Positions 1-11,726 of a stretch of 64,000 nt of DNA are shown in pieces (positions within the stretch are counted from its first letter, which is position 1; the number at the start of each line of letters is the position of its first letter). The notes under the pieces were generated by a model that saw only the letters and a program-made list of their open reading frames with translations, was not told where the DNA came from and searched no databases. The DNA is from Aurantimicrobium minutum. GTDB lineage: Bacteria > Actinomycetota > Actinomycetes > Actinomycetales > Microbacteriaceae. The stretch lies in the NCBI RefSeq assembly GCF_029892845.1, contig NZ_JARXVT010000002.1, positions 310,001 to 374,000 on the forward strand. Direction: 5' to 3'. The translations under genes were made by a program, and so were the position numbers.

Positions 1-576
1 GAGCGGCTCGTTGCGCTTGGCACAGAGATCACGTCTGAGCGCCGCCGGCTCCTTGCTGATTTATCCGGACCCCTCGGCGAAGCATACGAAGCAATAGCTG
101 GGTCAGATCATGCCGTGAGTATTGATCTCAAACCATCTATTGATGCGCCCGAATCCGCTGCGGCCTATGCCGAAAAGTTCAAAAACCTTCTCGAGACAGG
201 ACGTGTTCAGGAAATTGAGCGCGGAATGACACTTGTTGGGCCTCACCGGGATGATGTCGAGTTCGGCTTGAACAATCTTCCCGCAAAGGGTTATGCCAGC
301 CATGGTGAAACTTGGTCCTATGCGCTTTCACTCAAGCTTTCAGCAGCGCGGCTGCTTCGCAGCGAATCAGTACTAGGTGATCCAATCCTGATCTTGGACG
401 ACGTTTTTGCAGAATTGGACTCGGCTCGGCGTGAACGCCTCGCTGAAGCCGTGGCAGATTTCGAGCAAACCTTCATTACTGCTGCGGTTGCCGAAGATGT
501 TCCCCCACAATTGATGACGCAAGTGTTTCACGTGAAAAAGGGGACCATTAGTTACGAAATCCCAGCTCATGACTGA
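1..576 (+). CDS. recF: DNA replication and repair protein RecF (3' part)
   Basis: This is the C-terminal part of RecF, the SMC-like ATPase that works with RecO and RecR to load RecA at single-strand gaps in the cytoplasm. The frame is open from the first base, so the start lies outside the window; 191 residues are visible. LILDDVFAELD near visible residue 130 is the Walker B/D-loop region, and the HGETWSYALSL stretch near residue 101 corresponds to the ABC-type signature region. It overlaps the next gene by 8 bases. recF followed by DUF721, gyrB and gyrA is the usual actinobacterial order just after dnaA-dnaN, so the replication origin should be only a few kb upstream. Confidence 0.95.
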   Translation, partial: ERLVALGTEITSERRRLLADLSGPLGEAYEAIAGSDHAVSIDLKPSIDAPESAAAYAEKFKNLLETGRVQEIERGMTLVGPHRDDVEFGLNNLPAKGYASHGETWSYALSLKLSAARLLRSESVLGDPILILDDVFAELDSARRERLAEAVADFEQTFITAAVAEDVPPQLMTQVFHVKKGTISYEIPAHD

Positions 577-1114
577 AATTAACTCAAATGGGCCTGGCGC
601 CGCTGACGCGGCGGGGCCCGAAGAATCAGAAGCTCTGGCGTTATATTCCCGGTTGAAGTCCAAAGCAACCGGGACTCCCCGCGTGAAATTGTCCCGAGAT
701 GCCCGTGCCCGCAAACGCAATGCGGAAGAGCATGCCAGCGAGATGCCCTTCTCCCCTGGCCGGGATCCCAAAGGCCTCGATGATGTCCTCGATAACCTCT
801 CCCAGCAACTCGGTTGGAAGGCCCCGTTAGCCAAGTCGGATTTGCTGGCAGATTGGGCAGAAATCGTCGGCCCAGACATCGCGGCACGGACGACTCCACT
901 AGGAATTGATGACGCAACATTGACGGTGGCGTGTGAGTCCACGGCCTGGGCAACACAGCTTCGTTTGATGCGCACCGAGGTGCTCACAAAAGTTCTGCAA
1001 TCCCACCCAGAATCTGGCGTTACCGCAATCCGCTTTCAAGGCCCCAACGCCCCAAGCTGGAAACGTGGCCCCAAATCAATTCCAGGGCGTGGTCCTCGCG
1101 ATACTTACGGTTAG
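569..1114 (+). CDS. DUF721 / DciA-family protein
   Basis: This 181-residue protein belongs to the DUF721 family that sits between recF and gyrB in actinobacteria. DciA proteins of this family help load the replicative helicase DnaB where DnaC is absent; that role here is inferred from family and position. The first 70 residues are charged and low in hydrophobic residues (probably disordered). The conserved part runs from about residue 68 (GLDDVLDNLSQQLGW) to 155 and contains the family pattern W..IVG..IA..T.P......L.V.C.S..WA.QL. The ATG lies within the end of recF (8-base overlap), which suggests translational coupling. The remaining 124 bases before gyrB hold the likely gyrB promoter. Confidence 0.85.
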   Translation: MTEINSNGPGAADAAGPEESEALALYSRLKSKATGTPRVKLSRDARARKRNAEEHASEMPFSPGRDPKGLDDVLDNLSQQLGWKAPLAKSDLLADWAEIVGPDIAARTTPLGIDDATLTVACESTAWATQLRLMRTEVLTKVLQSHPESGVTAIRFQGPNAPSWKRGPKSIPGRGPRDTYG

Positions 1115-1120
1115 AAATAG

Positions 1121-5751
<4,631 letters not shown>

Positions 5752-5759
<8 letters not shown>

Positions 5760-6186
5760 CGCATTGGCACAGAAGCTCAAAGACAAGCTTCCCAAGAGCG
5801 AGCCCAAGGCCCCTAAGGGTCCTGAGGCTAAGCAGGTTCGCCTGAAGCTCGTTTATGTCGACTTCATGTCTGCGCTCAAGATGTCGTTCCTTCTTGGTTT
5901 GGCACAGTTCATCGTTGTCGTTGTTGGCACCTTGCTTCTGTACTTAGTCTTCGTTCAGACCGGTATCTTCGAGACCGCGAACAGCGTTGCTGGTGAGGTT
6001 CTGGGAAGCAATTCCTTCGACATCAACAGCATTGCCTCTATTGGTAAAACCGTGGGTGCAGCTGCTGCAGTTGGTCTGGTCAACCTGATCGTCATCACCG
6101 TCATGGGTGCAATTTGCGCGGTTCTATACAACGCAGCAGCCAAGATTACGGGTGGTTTGTCGGTTGGTTTCACCAACCAGCAGTAA
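5752..6186 (+). CDS. DUF3566 membrane protein
   Basis: This is a 144-residue membrane protein of the DUF3566 family, found directly after gyrA in many actinobacteria; its function is not known. The first 35 residues are rich in Lys and Pro and are probably cytoplasmic. Two hydrophobic segments follow, at about residues 44-68 ([20 protein letters not shown]) and 100-128 ([20 protein letters not shown]). The ATG overlaps the end of gyrA by 8 bases, so it is probably cotranscribed with the gyrase genes. About 60 bases separate its stop from tRNA-Ile. Confidence 0.85.
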
Positions 6187-6247
6187 CCAACCCAAGGCTC
6201 GATTTAGAGATTTGCCGGGATTCCGGTAGTCTCGAATCTGCCTAAGC

Positions 6248-6321
6248 GGGGCTATAGCTCAGGTGGTTAGAGCGCTTCACTGATAATGAAGAGGTCCCAG
6301 GTTCAAGTCCTGGTAGCCCCA
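6248..6321 (+). tRNA. tRNA-Ile (GAT)
   Basis: A 74-base cloverleaf: the acceptor GGGGCTA pairs with TAGCCCC, the anticodon stem CTTCA/TGAAG encloses CTGATAA (anticodon GAT), and the T loop is GTTCAAGTC. CCA is not encoded. tRNA-Ile next to tRNA-Ala after gyrA is the usual arrangement near the actinobacterial origin. Confidence 0.97.
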
Positions 6322-6365
6322 CGCAATTGCTCTTTATATTTTGATGTAAAGTAGTAAAAGCAATC

Positions 6366-6438
6366 GGGGCCTTAGCTCAATTGGTAGAGCGCCTGCTTTG
6401 CAAGCAGGAGGTCAGGAGTTCGATTCTCCTAGGCTCCA
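6366..6438 (+). tRNA. tRNA-Ala (TGC)
   Basis: A 73-base cloverleaf: the acceptor GGGGCCT pairs with AGGCTCC, the anticodon stem CCTGC/GCAGG encloses TTTGCAA (anticodon TGC), and the T loop is GTTCGATTC. It lies 44 bases after tRNA-Ile and is followed by a strong terminator. Confidence 0.97.
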
Positions 6439-6447
6439 CAACAAGAA

Positions 6448-6480
6448 ACACCCTCCAGAAATGGAGGGTGTTTTGTTTTA
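6448..6480 (+). terminator. Rho-independent terminator after the tRNA pair
   Basis: ACACCCTCCA and TGGAGGGTGT form a perfect 10-bp stem (6448-6457 with 6462-6471) around a short loop, followed directly by a T-rich run (TTTGTTTTA). It ends the tRNA-Ile/tRNA-Ala transcript. Confidence 0.9.
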
Positions 6481-6587
6481 TTCGACTGTTCTCTGTCCTG
6501 TGTAATTTGAACATAAACCTTGCTCAAGCTTTGGTATTTCGCCTGAGAAAGAATCTGGATAAAGTTTAATTGTTCGAGGGGGACAAA

Positions 6588-6698
6588 ATTAAGAGAAACC
6601 GAAAGACTTCTTCAGAAGAGCAAGATAGAAATTTTTGGGGAGGAATCGTTGAGGTTTTTGTCTCAATTGGTAACTTCATAACACACTGGATTACTTAG
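6588..6698 (+). CDS. Possible 36-residue peptide with non-standard start
   Basis: An open frame of 36 codons begins at ATT 6588, seven bases after GAGGGGG, a strong Shine-Dalgarno sequence with no ATG, GTG or TTG at the right spacing. A TTG at 6570 in the same frame lies before that site. The peptide is charged at first (KRNRKTSSEEQDRN) and then hydrophobic with aromatic residues (FWGGIVEVFVSIGNFITHWI), like a small membrane-associated peptide. It lies just before two small membrane-protein genes in an otherwise empty stretch. It may be real or the eroded start of a longer gene; I cannot decide from sequence alone. Confidence 0.3.
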   Translation: MKRNRKTSSEEQDRNFWGGIVEVFVSIGNFITHWIT

Positions 6699-6718
6699 GA
6701 CTCTAGATCGGGGGATCT

Positions 6719-6937
6719 ATGAACGTGGCAAGTTATTCACTAATATTTCTGCTCTTCTATGGAGCAATAATCTTTTTCTATTTCTGGGGCGCTTCCAAAG
6801 TGGGACGTGCAGCGGAGAGAAAACTCCGCAACAGGAAATCATTCTTCTGGTTATCGCTAGCGTTTAGCCCTCTGATTACTGCACTTATCATCGCTACATT
6901 GCCGTTTCCTGATCCTGAAAAGAAGGATCCGAAATGA
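6719..6937 (+). CDS. Small membrane protein, unknown
   Basis: The product has 72 residues and two hydrophobic segments (about 6-24, YSLIFLLFYGAIIFFYFWGA, and 43-62), joined by a basic loop RAAERKLRNRKS; this suggests a two-pass hairpin in the membrane. GGGGGA at 6709-6714 is a good ribosome site for ATG 6719. It overlaps the next gene by 4 bases (ATGA), so the two are probably made together. The stretch is richer in A and T than the gyrase genes. I do not recognise the family. Confidence 0.6.
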   Translation: MNVASYSLIFLLFYGAIIFFYFWGASKVGRAAERKLRNRKSFFWLSLAFSPLITALIIATLPFPDPEKKDPK

Positions 6938-7320
6938 AGAATTGGATAGACACCTACAAGTACTCCCTAGTTTTACTTGGGTTGTTTCTGCTCCTGGCTT
7001 TGTTGATGCCAATTTTTTTAGGGGCGTTCTTTATCGCGCTAGGTGCGCTCATTTCTCGTGTACTTTTTGATCAAGGCCGACAGCAATTCAACGGCAAAAA
7101 ACTCATTTATGTTGCTTCCGCACTCATTTTTGTAATCGCGACAATTTGCGTAGTACTTTTCTTCACACCAGCTCTGCAAACAGATTGGGAAGAGGACGGA
7201 CCCAATGACGCCCTCATCATATTCATGATGGGTGTGGTCGCATTTTCAGTATTCTTACTTCTTCCGCTTTCTGGTTACACAGCGGACCGCATTTACAGAA
7301 AAAGAAAGCTGGCGAAGTAA
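6934..7320 (+). CDS. Membrane protein, unknown
   Basis: A 128-residue protein with four predicted membrane segments at about 10-28, 29-48, 58-80 and 94-115, separated by short charged loops, and a basic C-terminus (RIYRKRKLAK). It is coupled to the 72-residue membrane protein before it by an ATGA overlap. No motif points to a transporter or enzyme class. The pair sits between the conserved tRNA block and the DUF1801 gene and looks lineage-specific. Its stop is immediately followed by the convergent stop of the DUF1801 gene. Confidence 0.6.
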   Translation: MKNWIDTYKYSLVLLGLFLLLALLMPIFLGAFFIALGALISRVLFDQGRQQFNGKKLIYVASALIFVIATICVVLFFTPALQTDWEEDGPNDALIIFMMGVVAFSVFLLLPLSGYTADRIYRKRKLAK

Positions 7321-7686
7321 TTACTTCTTAGGCCGCAGTGACCGATAGTCCCAGATGATCTCTGTGCTCAAGCGGAGATAGCGCCTGAGGTCTTCCACGT
7401 TGATTGCTGCAACATCCGTATATGTGATGCCGGCGGCCCTGTGCTTGCCTATGCCGAGAAGCCCTGGCTCTGAAAAGTCTTTCCCACTCCAGAACAACAC
7501 CTTCACGCCATGCTTGTGGTCTTGGTATCCCGCAACAGGAATGTCATCGAGAAAGAATACGGGTGCTCCGTGCCAGACCTTGAAAGTGGCTGTGGGGAGT
7601 GCCTGTTGGAACTCTTCAAAGAGGAAGTCAATAACAGGGCGGTTGGTGGCATCAGCTGCTTCGTTGTATTTCACAACATCATTCAT
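7321..7686 (-). CDS. DUF1801 (YdhG-like) protein
   Basis: This 121-residue protein matches the DUF1801/YdhG-like fold related to frataxin-like iron-binding proteins: the pattern WHGAPVFFLDD, then GYQDHKHGVKVLFW, then an AGITYTDVAAINVEDLRRYL helix is typical. The biochemical role of these small cytoplasmic proteins is poorly known; iron chaperone function has been shown only for some members. It is divergent from the YdeI-like gene, with only 22 bases between the two start codons. TAGTCT (7698-7693 on this strand) lies 6 bases before the ATG, so the message is probably leaderless. Confidence 0.75.
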   Translation of the reverse strand: MNDVVKYNEAADATNRPVIDFLFEEFQQALPTATFKVWHGAPVFFLDDIPVAGYQDHKHGVKVLFWSGKDFSEPGLLGIGKHRAAGITYTDVAAINVEDLRRYLRLSTEIIWDYRSLRPKK

Positions 7687-7692
7687 ACGTTC

Positions 7693-7702
7693 AGACTACG
7701 CT
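7693..7702. promoter_or_regulatory. Overlapping divergent -10 elements
   Basis: Only 22 bases separate two divergent start codons. TAGTCT on the minus strand (7698-7693) and TACGCT on the plus strand (7697-7702) each lie 6 bases before an ATG and share two bases. Both fit a -10 (TANNNT) of a leaderless promoter, so polymerase can serve only one gene at a time. Confidence 0.5.
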
Positions 7703-7708
7703 GGCCAC

Positions 7709-7975
7709 ATGAGCTCTCGAGATATGCGCGACAAAAAGGGAAACCTGCGTCGCAAGCTCGTGGAGATGCCTGCGGACGTGAAGTTAGCGCTGGAACAGAA
7801 TGGCCTGCGTGCTGACTACGACCACAGACCTGCGTATCAACGCAATGACTACCTGGCTTGGATCACTCGAGCAGTTCGGCAAGAGATTCGCCAGAAGCGC
7901 CTGAACCAAATGCTTGATGAGCTGAAGAAGGGTGGCGTCTATATGCGGATGGACCACCCCGCTTCTAAGAAGTAG
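7709..7975 (+). CDS. YdeI/OmpD-associated-type small protein
   Basis: The 88-residue product resembles the C-terminal part of YdeI/OmpD-associated proteins: PADVKLALEQNG, a tyrosine-rich strand and AWITRAVRQEIRQKRLNQML..LKKGG, which is the usual end of that family. The function is not established. The open frame extends upstream to 7400, but that part is the complement of the DUF1801 gene; ATG 7709 is preceded by TACGCT at the leaderless spacing (6 bases), which supports this start. It is convergent with the FemAB-like gene, whose stop follows directly. Confidence 0.65.
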   Translation: MSSRDMRDKKGNLRRKLVEMPADVKLALEQNGLRADYDHRPAYQRNDYLAWITRAVRQEIRQKRLNQMLDELKKGGVYMRMDHPASKK

Positions 7976-9004
7976 TTAGTACCAGTAGTCCTTGCGCAGG
8001 CGCGAGTAGAGACCAAGGAACTTAGTCTCAAACTTGTTCCACAGCTTCTGTTTGGAGTTCAAGGGATACTCAAATGCTGGCATGTAGGTGTCAACGGTGG
8101 AGTTGAAGCCTGTCTTGAAGTGCCAGAGGCCTTCCATAGCTCCTGCAGTGATGTTCTCAGGGTCTGGAACGTTACCCAGGTCATAGGCTTCAAAGCCTTC
8201 GGCTTTGAGATCACGCATGATGGTCCACTGCATCAGGTGAGGAGCAGGCAGGCGCTTTTGGGTGCGAATAGAGCCGCCGTCTTTGTACCAAGCCTTTTTG
8301 CCGAAGGTGAAGACCACTGCAGCGGCAATCAGTGTGCCTTCATGATGTGCTTGGTAGAGGTAGGCCTGGCCAGCAGCATCGAAGGTGCCCCACGCCTTAC
8401 GCAGGTAGTCCTCAGATCGGAAGAACGCACCTGAGCGATCCTTGGTTCCACCAACCAGCTGGAGAAGTTGAACAATGTTCTCTTCTGAGAAGGGAACACG
8501 GTTGACCTCAATGTCTGCCTTCATGGCAAAGCGGAGGTGATTGCGGGCCTTGGGGCCAAAGTTCGCAAATATGGTGTCTTCGTCAGGAGTGAGGTCAACG
8601 GTGACTGACCACTGATACTGCGAAGGGTATGCCTCGACCCAGCCATTGCTCTTGTAGGCAGCGATCAGATCTGGATCGGTCTGCTGGTATGTCTCAATCT
8701 TGTAAGCAAGGTTCTTGCCACCGCGCAGCTTCTTGGCATGATCGGTGAGGATCTTCACCTTGTCGGGAGTCATCCCAGATACACGGGGAGCGTGAATGAG
8801 GTTACCCAAGCCGAATGCTGGTCGAGTGAACTCTTGAACGGCAAGAACTTCTGCTCCAGAGGAATCAGTGAGGTGCTGACCGGAAGGCTCCCAACCGGAA
8901 CCTGTCTTGAACTGTGCCCAGGCCAGTGACTGCATGAAGTGAGGGTGGTGTTGCGTGCGCAACACGGCGTCATTCCATGATTCTGGGGACTGTGAGCCGG
9001 TCAT
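7976..9004 (-). CDS. FemAB/FemX-like peptidyltransferase (GNAT fold)
   Basis: The 342-residue protein looks like a lipid II:glycine glycyltransferase-type (FemXAB) enzyme, which adds an amino acid to a peptidoglycan or related precursor using aminoacyl-tRNA. Evidence is the SLAWAQFKTGSGW opening, the IFANFGPKARNHLRFAMK segment, the GTLIAAAVVFTFGKKAWYKDGGS strand pair and the LMQWTIMRDLKAEGFEAYDLG region, all typical of the duplicated acetyltransferase-like fold. I use ATG 9004 (MTGSQSPE): an ATG at 9109 would overlap the Lon-domain gene by 86 bases. Substrate cannot be told from sequence; a role in cell-wall cross-bridge or a similar ligation is inferred. Confidence 0.75.
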   Translation of the reverse strand: MTGSQSPESWNDAVLRTQHHPHFMQSLAWAQFKTGSGWEPSGQHLTDSSGAEVLAVQEFTRPAFGLGNLIHAPRVSGMTPDKVKILTDHAKKLRGGKNLAYKIETYQQTDPDLIAAYKSNGWVEAYPSQYQWSVTVDLTPDEDTIFANFGPKARNHLRFAMKADIEVNRVPFSEENIVQLLQLVGGTKDRSGAFFRSEDYLRKAWGTFDAAGQAYLYQAHHEGTLIAAAVVFTFGKKAWYKDGGSIRTQKRLPAPHLMQWTIMRDLKAEGFEAYDLGNVPDPENITAGAMEGLWHFKTGFNSTVDTYMPAFEYPLNSKQKLWNKFETKFLGLYSRLRKDYWY

Positions 9005-9023
9005 TGCTCCAGTATCTCGCAGG

Positions 9024-9662
9024 TCAGTCTGCGCGCTCGGGTGACTCCCCGGCATCGAGACCATCAAGGAACCGGTTACCGCCAGCACAAATAGCAAGGG
9101 CTGTTTCAATGAGGGTTTCGAAGTCTTCTGACTCGAGCATGGTGTGCTGTTCTTGAGGGGGGACAGGCAGCATGGCCGCTAGTTGCCAAATAGCGGCGAC
9201 GGGCTCTTCAGAGATTTCGGTGTCAGGTTCCCACATCATCTCGCCATACTTGCTAGCTCGGGTGAGGAGTCCACGAACTTCAAGTTCCAGAGTCATGCGC
9301 TGAGAATCAAACTTGTCGTCCCAGACCAAATCGGGAAGGTAGGCAACCTCTGCGCGAGGATAGGGATCTGCCTCGAGCCATTTCGTCACGACAAAGCGCT
9401 TTGTTCCGGTGGCGGTGATGCCGAGGTGCTCATCAGTCATGCCAAAGTCTTCAACTTTGGCCACGGTGCCAATGGTGAGACGTTCAGGCTGTTCGCCGGC
9501 TGCCACACGCTGGGGGTGGAGGGGAACGCCAAAGACAGGGTTCTCCGAGCCAACCAGGTCTCCCATGAGCTTGAGATAGCGGGGTTCAAATACTCTCAAT
9601 GCCAGTGGCATAAAGGGCATCAACACTGACCCCACAGGAAATTGGGGCAGAACTAAAGCCAT
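9024..9662 (-). CDS. Lon N-terminal (substrate-binding) domain protein
   Basis: A 212-residue stand-alone LON-like domain protein. The opening LPQFPVGSVLMPFMPLALRVFEPRYLKLM is the family hallmark (P.FPL..VL.PG..LPL.IFEPRY), and IGTVAKVEDF with the following ITATGTKRFVV strand completes the domain. It has no ATPase or protease part. Such proteins are thought to bind peptides or regulate proteolysis, but no reaction is proven. It lies between the FemAB-like gene (19 bases away) and a small membrane protein gene (6 bases), all on the minus strand, so a short operon is likely. Confidence 0.85.
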   Translation of the reverse strand: MALVLPQFPVGSVLMPFMPLALRVFEPRYLKLMGDLVGSENPVFGVPLHPQRVAAGEQPERLTIGTVAKVEDFGMTDEHLGITATGTKRFVVTKWLEADPYPRAEVAYLPDLVWDDKFDSQRMTLELEVRGLLTRASKYGEMMWEPDTEISEEPVAAIWQLAAMLPVPPQEQHTMLESEDFETLIETALAICAGGNRFLDGLDAGESPERAD

Positions 9663-9668
9663 GAGGGC

Positions 9669-10139
9669 TTATTCGTCTTCGGAGACCCAGAGTTCATCGT
9701 CAGCACGGAAGGTCTGCCAGACGACGTAACCAATACCAAGAAGGGCAGCGATACCAATACCTGCTGCAAAGTACTTGCCAGCGCTCGCGGTAGCGGCGGG
9801 TGCAACAACCTTCTTGCTCGCGGCGAGCTTGGCAACCTGCTTGGTCACTTCTTTGACTCGCTTGTCGCGAGCCGCGTCAATCACGGACAGAGTAGAGCCG
9901 ATGACGGATGCCACGGTGGGCAGAACATCTTCAACGAGCTTGTCGCGAGTGCTCTGTGCTGCTGCACGTGAACCCTTCACCACGCGAGGGAAGACCTCTT
10001 CGCTGGTGACGCGGCCGAGTTCACGGCTGGCCTCACGAACGACGGAACCTGCGTGAGCAAGAACGCGCTGCTGTTCGTGCAGGAGTTCTTCTGCGTGTGC
10101 CTTGAGTGCTTCTGCTTCAGTCATCTTTTTGCGAGCCAT
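9669..10139 (-). CDS. Helical membrane-anchored protein, unknown
   Basis: The 156-residue product is mostly long amphipathic, alanine-rich helix (about 5-110) and has one membrane segment near residues 122-144 (YFAAGIGIAALLGIGYVVWQ), ending in an acidic tail (DDELWVSEDE). This layout is common for uncharacterised Microbacteriaceae proteins. The start is taken at ATG 10139 (MARKKMTE); the frame continues upstream to 10241, but this would run back-to-back with the cyclophilin start. The gene probably starts the minus-strand group that runs to the FemAB-like gene. The function is unknown. Confidence 0.7.
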   Translation of the reverse strand: MARKKMTEAEALKAHAEELLHEQQRVLAHAGSVVREASRELGRVTSEEVFPRVVKGSRAAAQSTRDKLVEDVLPTVASVIGSTLSVIDAARDKRVKEVTKQVAKLAASKKVVAPAATASAGKYFAAGIGIAALLGIGYVVWQTFRADDELWVSEDE

Positions 10140-10239
10140 AGTTCCATCTTGCCACTGTTGGCTGTGAATGCCACCAGAGCTGTTCCCCGGTGAGCGAACG
10201 ATGGGCATTTTGTGAAGCACCGTGTGAAAAGATTGAGCC

Positions 10240-10779
10240 ATGTCTATTCACACCGCAGTTGCCACGATGAACACCACTCTTGGCCCCATCAAGATCAACC
10301 TCTACGGAAACCACGCTCCAAAGACCGTGAAGAACTTCGTAGGTCTCGCCACTGGAGATATCGAGTGGACCGACCCCAAGACCGGCGCGAAGCGCAACGA
10401 TCCTCTCTACAACGGCGTTGTCTTCCACCGCATCATCCCCGACTTCATGATCCAGGGCGGCGACCCTCTCGGAACCGGAACCGGCGGCCCTGGTTACCAG
10501 TTCGATGACGAGATCAACTCTGAACTCAACTTCACCCAGCCCTATATCCTCGCGATGGCAAACGCTGGAACCCATGGCGGAAAGGGAACCAACGGTTCTC
10601 AGTTCTTCATCACCACTGCACCCACCACCTGGTTGCAGGGCAAGCACACCATTTTCGGTGCTGTTGAGGACGAAGCAAGCCGTGCCATTGTTGACCAGCT
10701 GGGTGCTGTCTCGACCGATGGTCGCGACCGCCCCCTCGACGACGTGGTGATTGAATCCATCACCATCGAACAGGTCTAA
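10240..10779 (+). CDS. ppiA: Cyclophilin-type peptidyl-prolyl isomerase
   Basis: This 179-residue cytoplasmic cyclophilin catalyses cis-trans isomerisation of prolyl bonds. Family motifs are visible: GPIKINLYGNHAPKTVKNF at the start, VVFHRIIPDFMIQGGDPLGTGTGGPGY (active-site Arg and Phe), NAGTHGGKGTNGSQFFITTAPT, and WLQGKHTIFGAV. There is no signal peptide. It is the first gene of the conserved ppiA-rhomboid-crgA-sortase group that follows the tRNA genes in this family of bacteria; here unrelated genes lie between. AAAGAT 6 bases ahead of the ATG is a weak -10 candidate. Confidence 0.95.
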   Translation: MSIHTAVATMNTTLGPIKINLYGNHAPKTVKNFVGLATGDIEWTDPKTGAKRNDPLYNGVVFHRIIPDFMIQGGDPLGTGTGGPGYQFDDEINSELNFTQPYILAMANAGTHGGKGTNGSQFFITTAPTTWLQGKHTIFGAVEDEASRAIVDQLGAVSTDGRDRPLDDVVIESITIEQV

Positions 10780-10785
10780 CTCTTC

Positions 10786-11667
10786 GTGAGCAACGAGACA
10801 GGCTTTGGGGCTACCGCTGAGGTAGCCCCTTCCTGTTATCGCCACCCAGATACACCCACCTTTATTCGCTGCCAGCGCTGTGAACGCTCTGTGTGTGTGC
10901 AGTGCCAGGTTCCAGCTCCCGTGGGTGTGATCTGCCCTGAATGTTTAGGCCAGGCTCAGGCTCGTGCACCACGTGTGGGACGAGAAGCCCTGGGCGGCCG
11001 CAGTAATCAAAACCCCGTGGTGACGTACACACTGATTGCCATAACGGCATTGTTCTACGTACTGCAGTGGATTCCTGGCTTAGATGCCACCAGCTACTTG
11101 GCTTATTCGCCTTTGTACAGCTACGGCGAATACGGAGCCATTGGTGCTCCCTATGAGCCGTGGCGCATGATTACCTCTGTTTTTACGCATTCAACAGGCT
11201 TTGTTTTCCACATCCTGCTCAATATGTATACGTTGTGGATTTTTGGCCAAATGTTAGAGCGAATGCTAGGCAAAGCTCGGTTCATCACCCTCTACTTAGC
11301 TTCCGGTCTTGCTGGATCCCTCGGCGTCATGTTCTGGGCACCTCATGACACCTTTGTTGTTGGTGCTTCCGGTGCCATCTTTGGTTTGATGGGCGCGTAT
11401 CTTGTCATTCAACGCAAGCTCGGCGGCGAAACTACCCAGTTACTCGTGCTGGTTGGCATTAACTTGGTCATTGGCTTCTTGCCGGGCATGAGTGTTTCCT
11501 GGCAAGCACACCTCGGAGGTTTGCTCGGAGGAGCATTGCTGGGCTTCATCTTTGTGCAGACCAGGAAGTACACCCAGAAGAAGCTTCAACTTGGCTTGGT
11601 CAGCCTCACTGTGCTCGCGTTTGTGGCTTTAGCCCTCTCACACGCCCCAATGTTTGTGCAGGGTTAA
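10786..11667 (+). CDS. Rhomboid family intramembrane serine protease
   Basis: A 293-residue integral membrane protease that cleaves membrane proteins inside the bilayer. The N-terminal 55 residues hold a zinc-binding B-box-like module (CYRHPDTPTFIRCQRCERSVCVQC...CPEC), common in actinobacterial rhomboids. The catalytic Ser is in GASGAIFGLMGAYL near residue 196, and the catalytic His in AHLGGLLGG near residue 243; FHILLNMYTLWIFG supplies the conserved HxxxN. Six to seven membrane segments are seen. The start is GTG 10786, six bases after ppiA, so the two are likely cotranscribed. Substrates are unknown. Confidence 0.92.
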   Translation: MSNETGFGATAEVAPSCYRHPDTPTFIRCQRCERSVCVQCQVPAPVGVICPECLGQAQARAPRVGREALGGRSNQNPVVTYTLIAITALFYVLQWIPGLDATSYLAYSPLYSYGEYGAIGAPYEPWRMITSVFTHSTGFVFHILLNMYTLWIFGQMLERMLGKARFITLYLASGLAGSLGVMFWAPHDTFVVGASGAIFGLMGAYLVIQRKLGGETTQLLVLVGINLVIGFLPGMSVSWQAHLGGLLGGALLGFIFVQTRKYTQKKLQLGLVSLTVLAFVALALSHAPMFVQG

Positions 11668-11676
11668 CAACGAGAG

Positions 11677-11700
11677 TTATCCACATGGTTGTCCACATGG
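11677..11700 (+). promoter_or_regulatory. Two direct-repeat DnaA boxes
   Basis: TTATCCACATGG and TTGTCCACATGG are adjacent 12-base direct repeats. The first nine bases of each are a perfect DnaA box (the general TTATCCACA and the actinobacterial TTGTCCACA). They lie in the gap between the convergent rhomboid and crgA genes, away from the origin proper. Confidence 0.6.
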
Positions 11701-11704
11701 GGAG

Positions 11705-11722
11705 AATTACACGCGTGTAATT
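11705..11722. repeat. Perfect 18-bp palindrome
   Basis: AATTACACGCGTGTAATT is its own reverse complement. It lies 4 bases after the DnaA box pair and 4 bases before the crgA stop, between convergent genes. With no loop and no T run it is more likely a protein-binding site than a terminator, but this is inference. Confidence 0.6.
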
Positions 11723-11726
11723 AGAG

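Noticed and set aside
6381-6569. A 62-codon frame starting inside tRNA-Ala
   Set aside because: It begins within the tRNA and runs through the terminator.
10117-10845. A 242-codon minus-strand frame over the cyclophilin gene
   Set aside because: It covers ppiA and its promoter region and has no motif; shadow frame.
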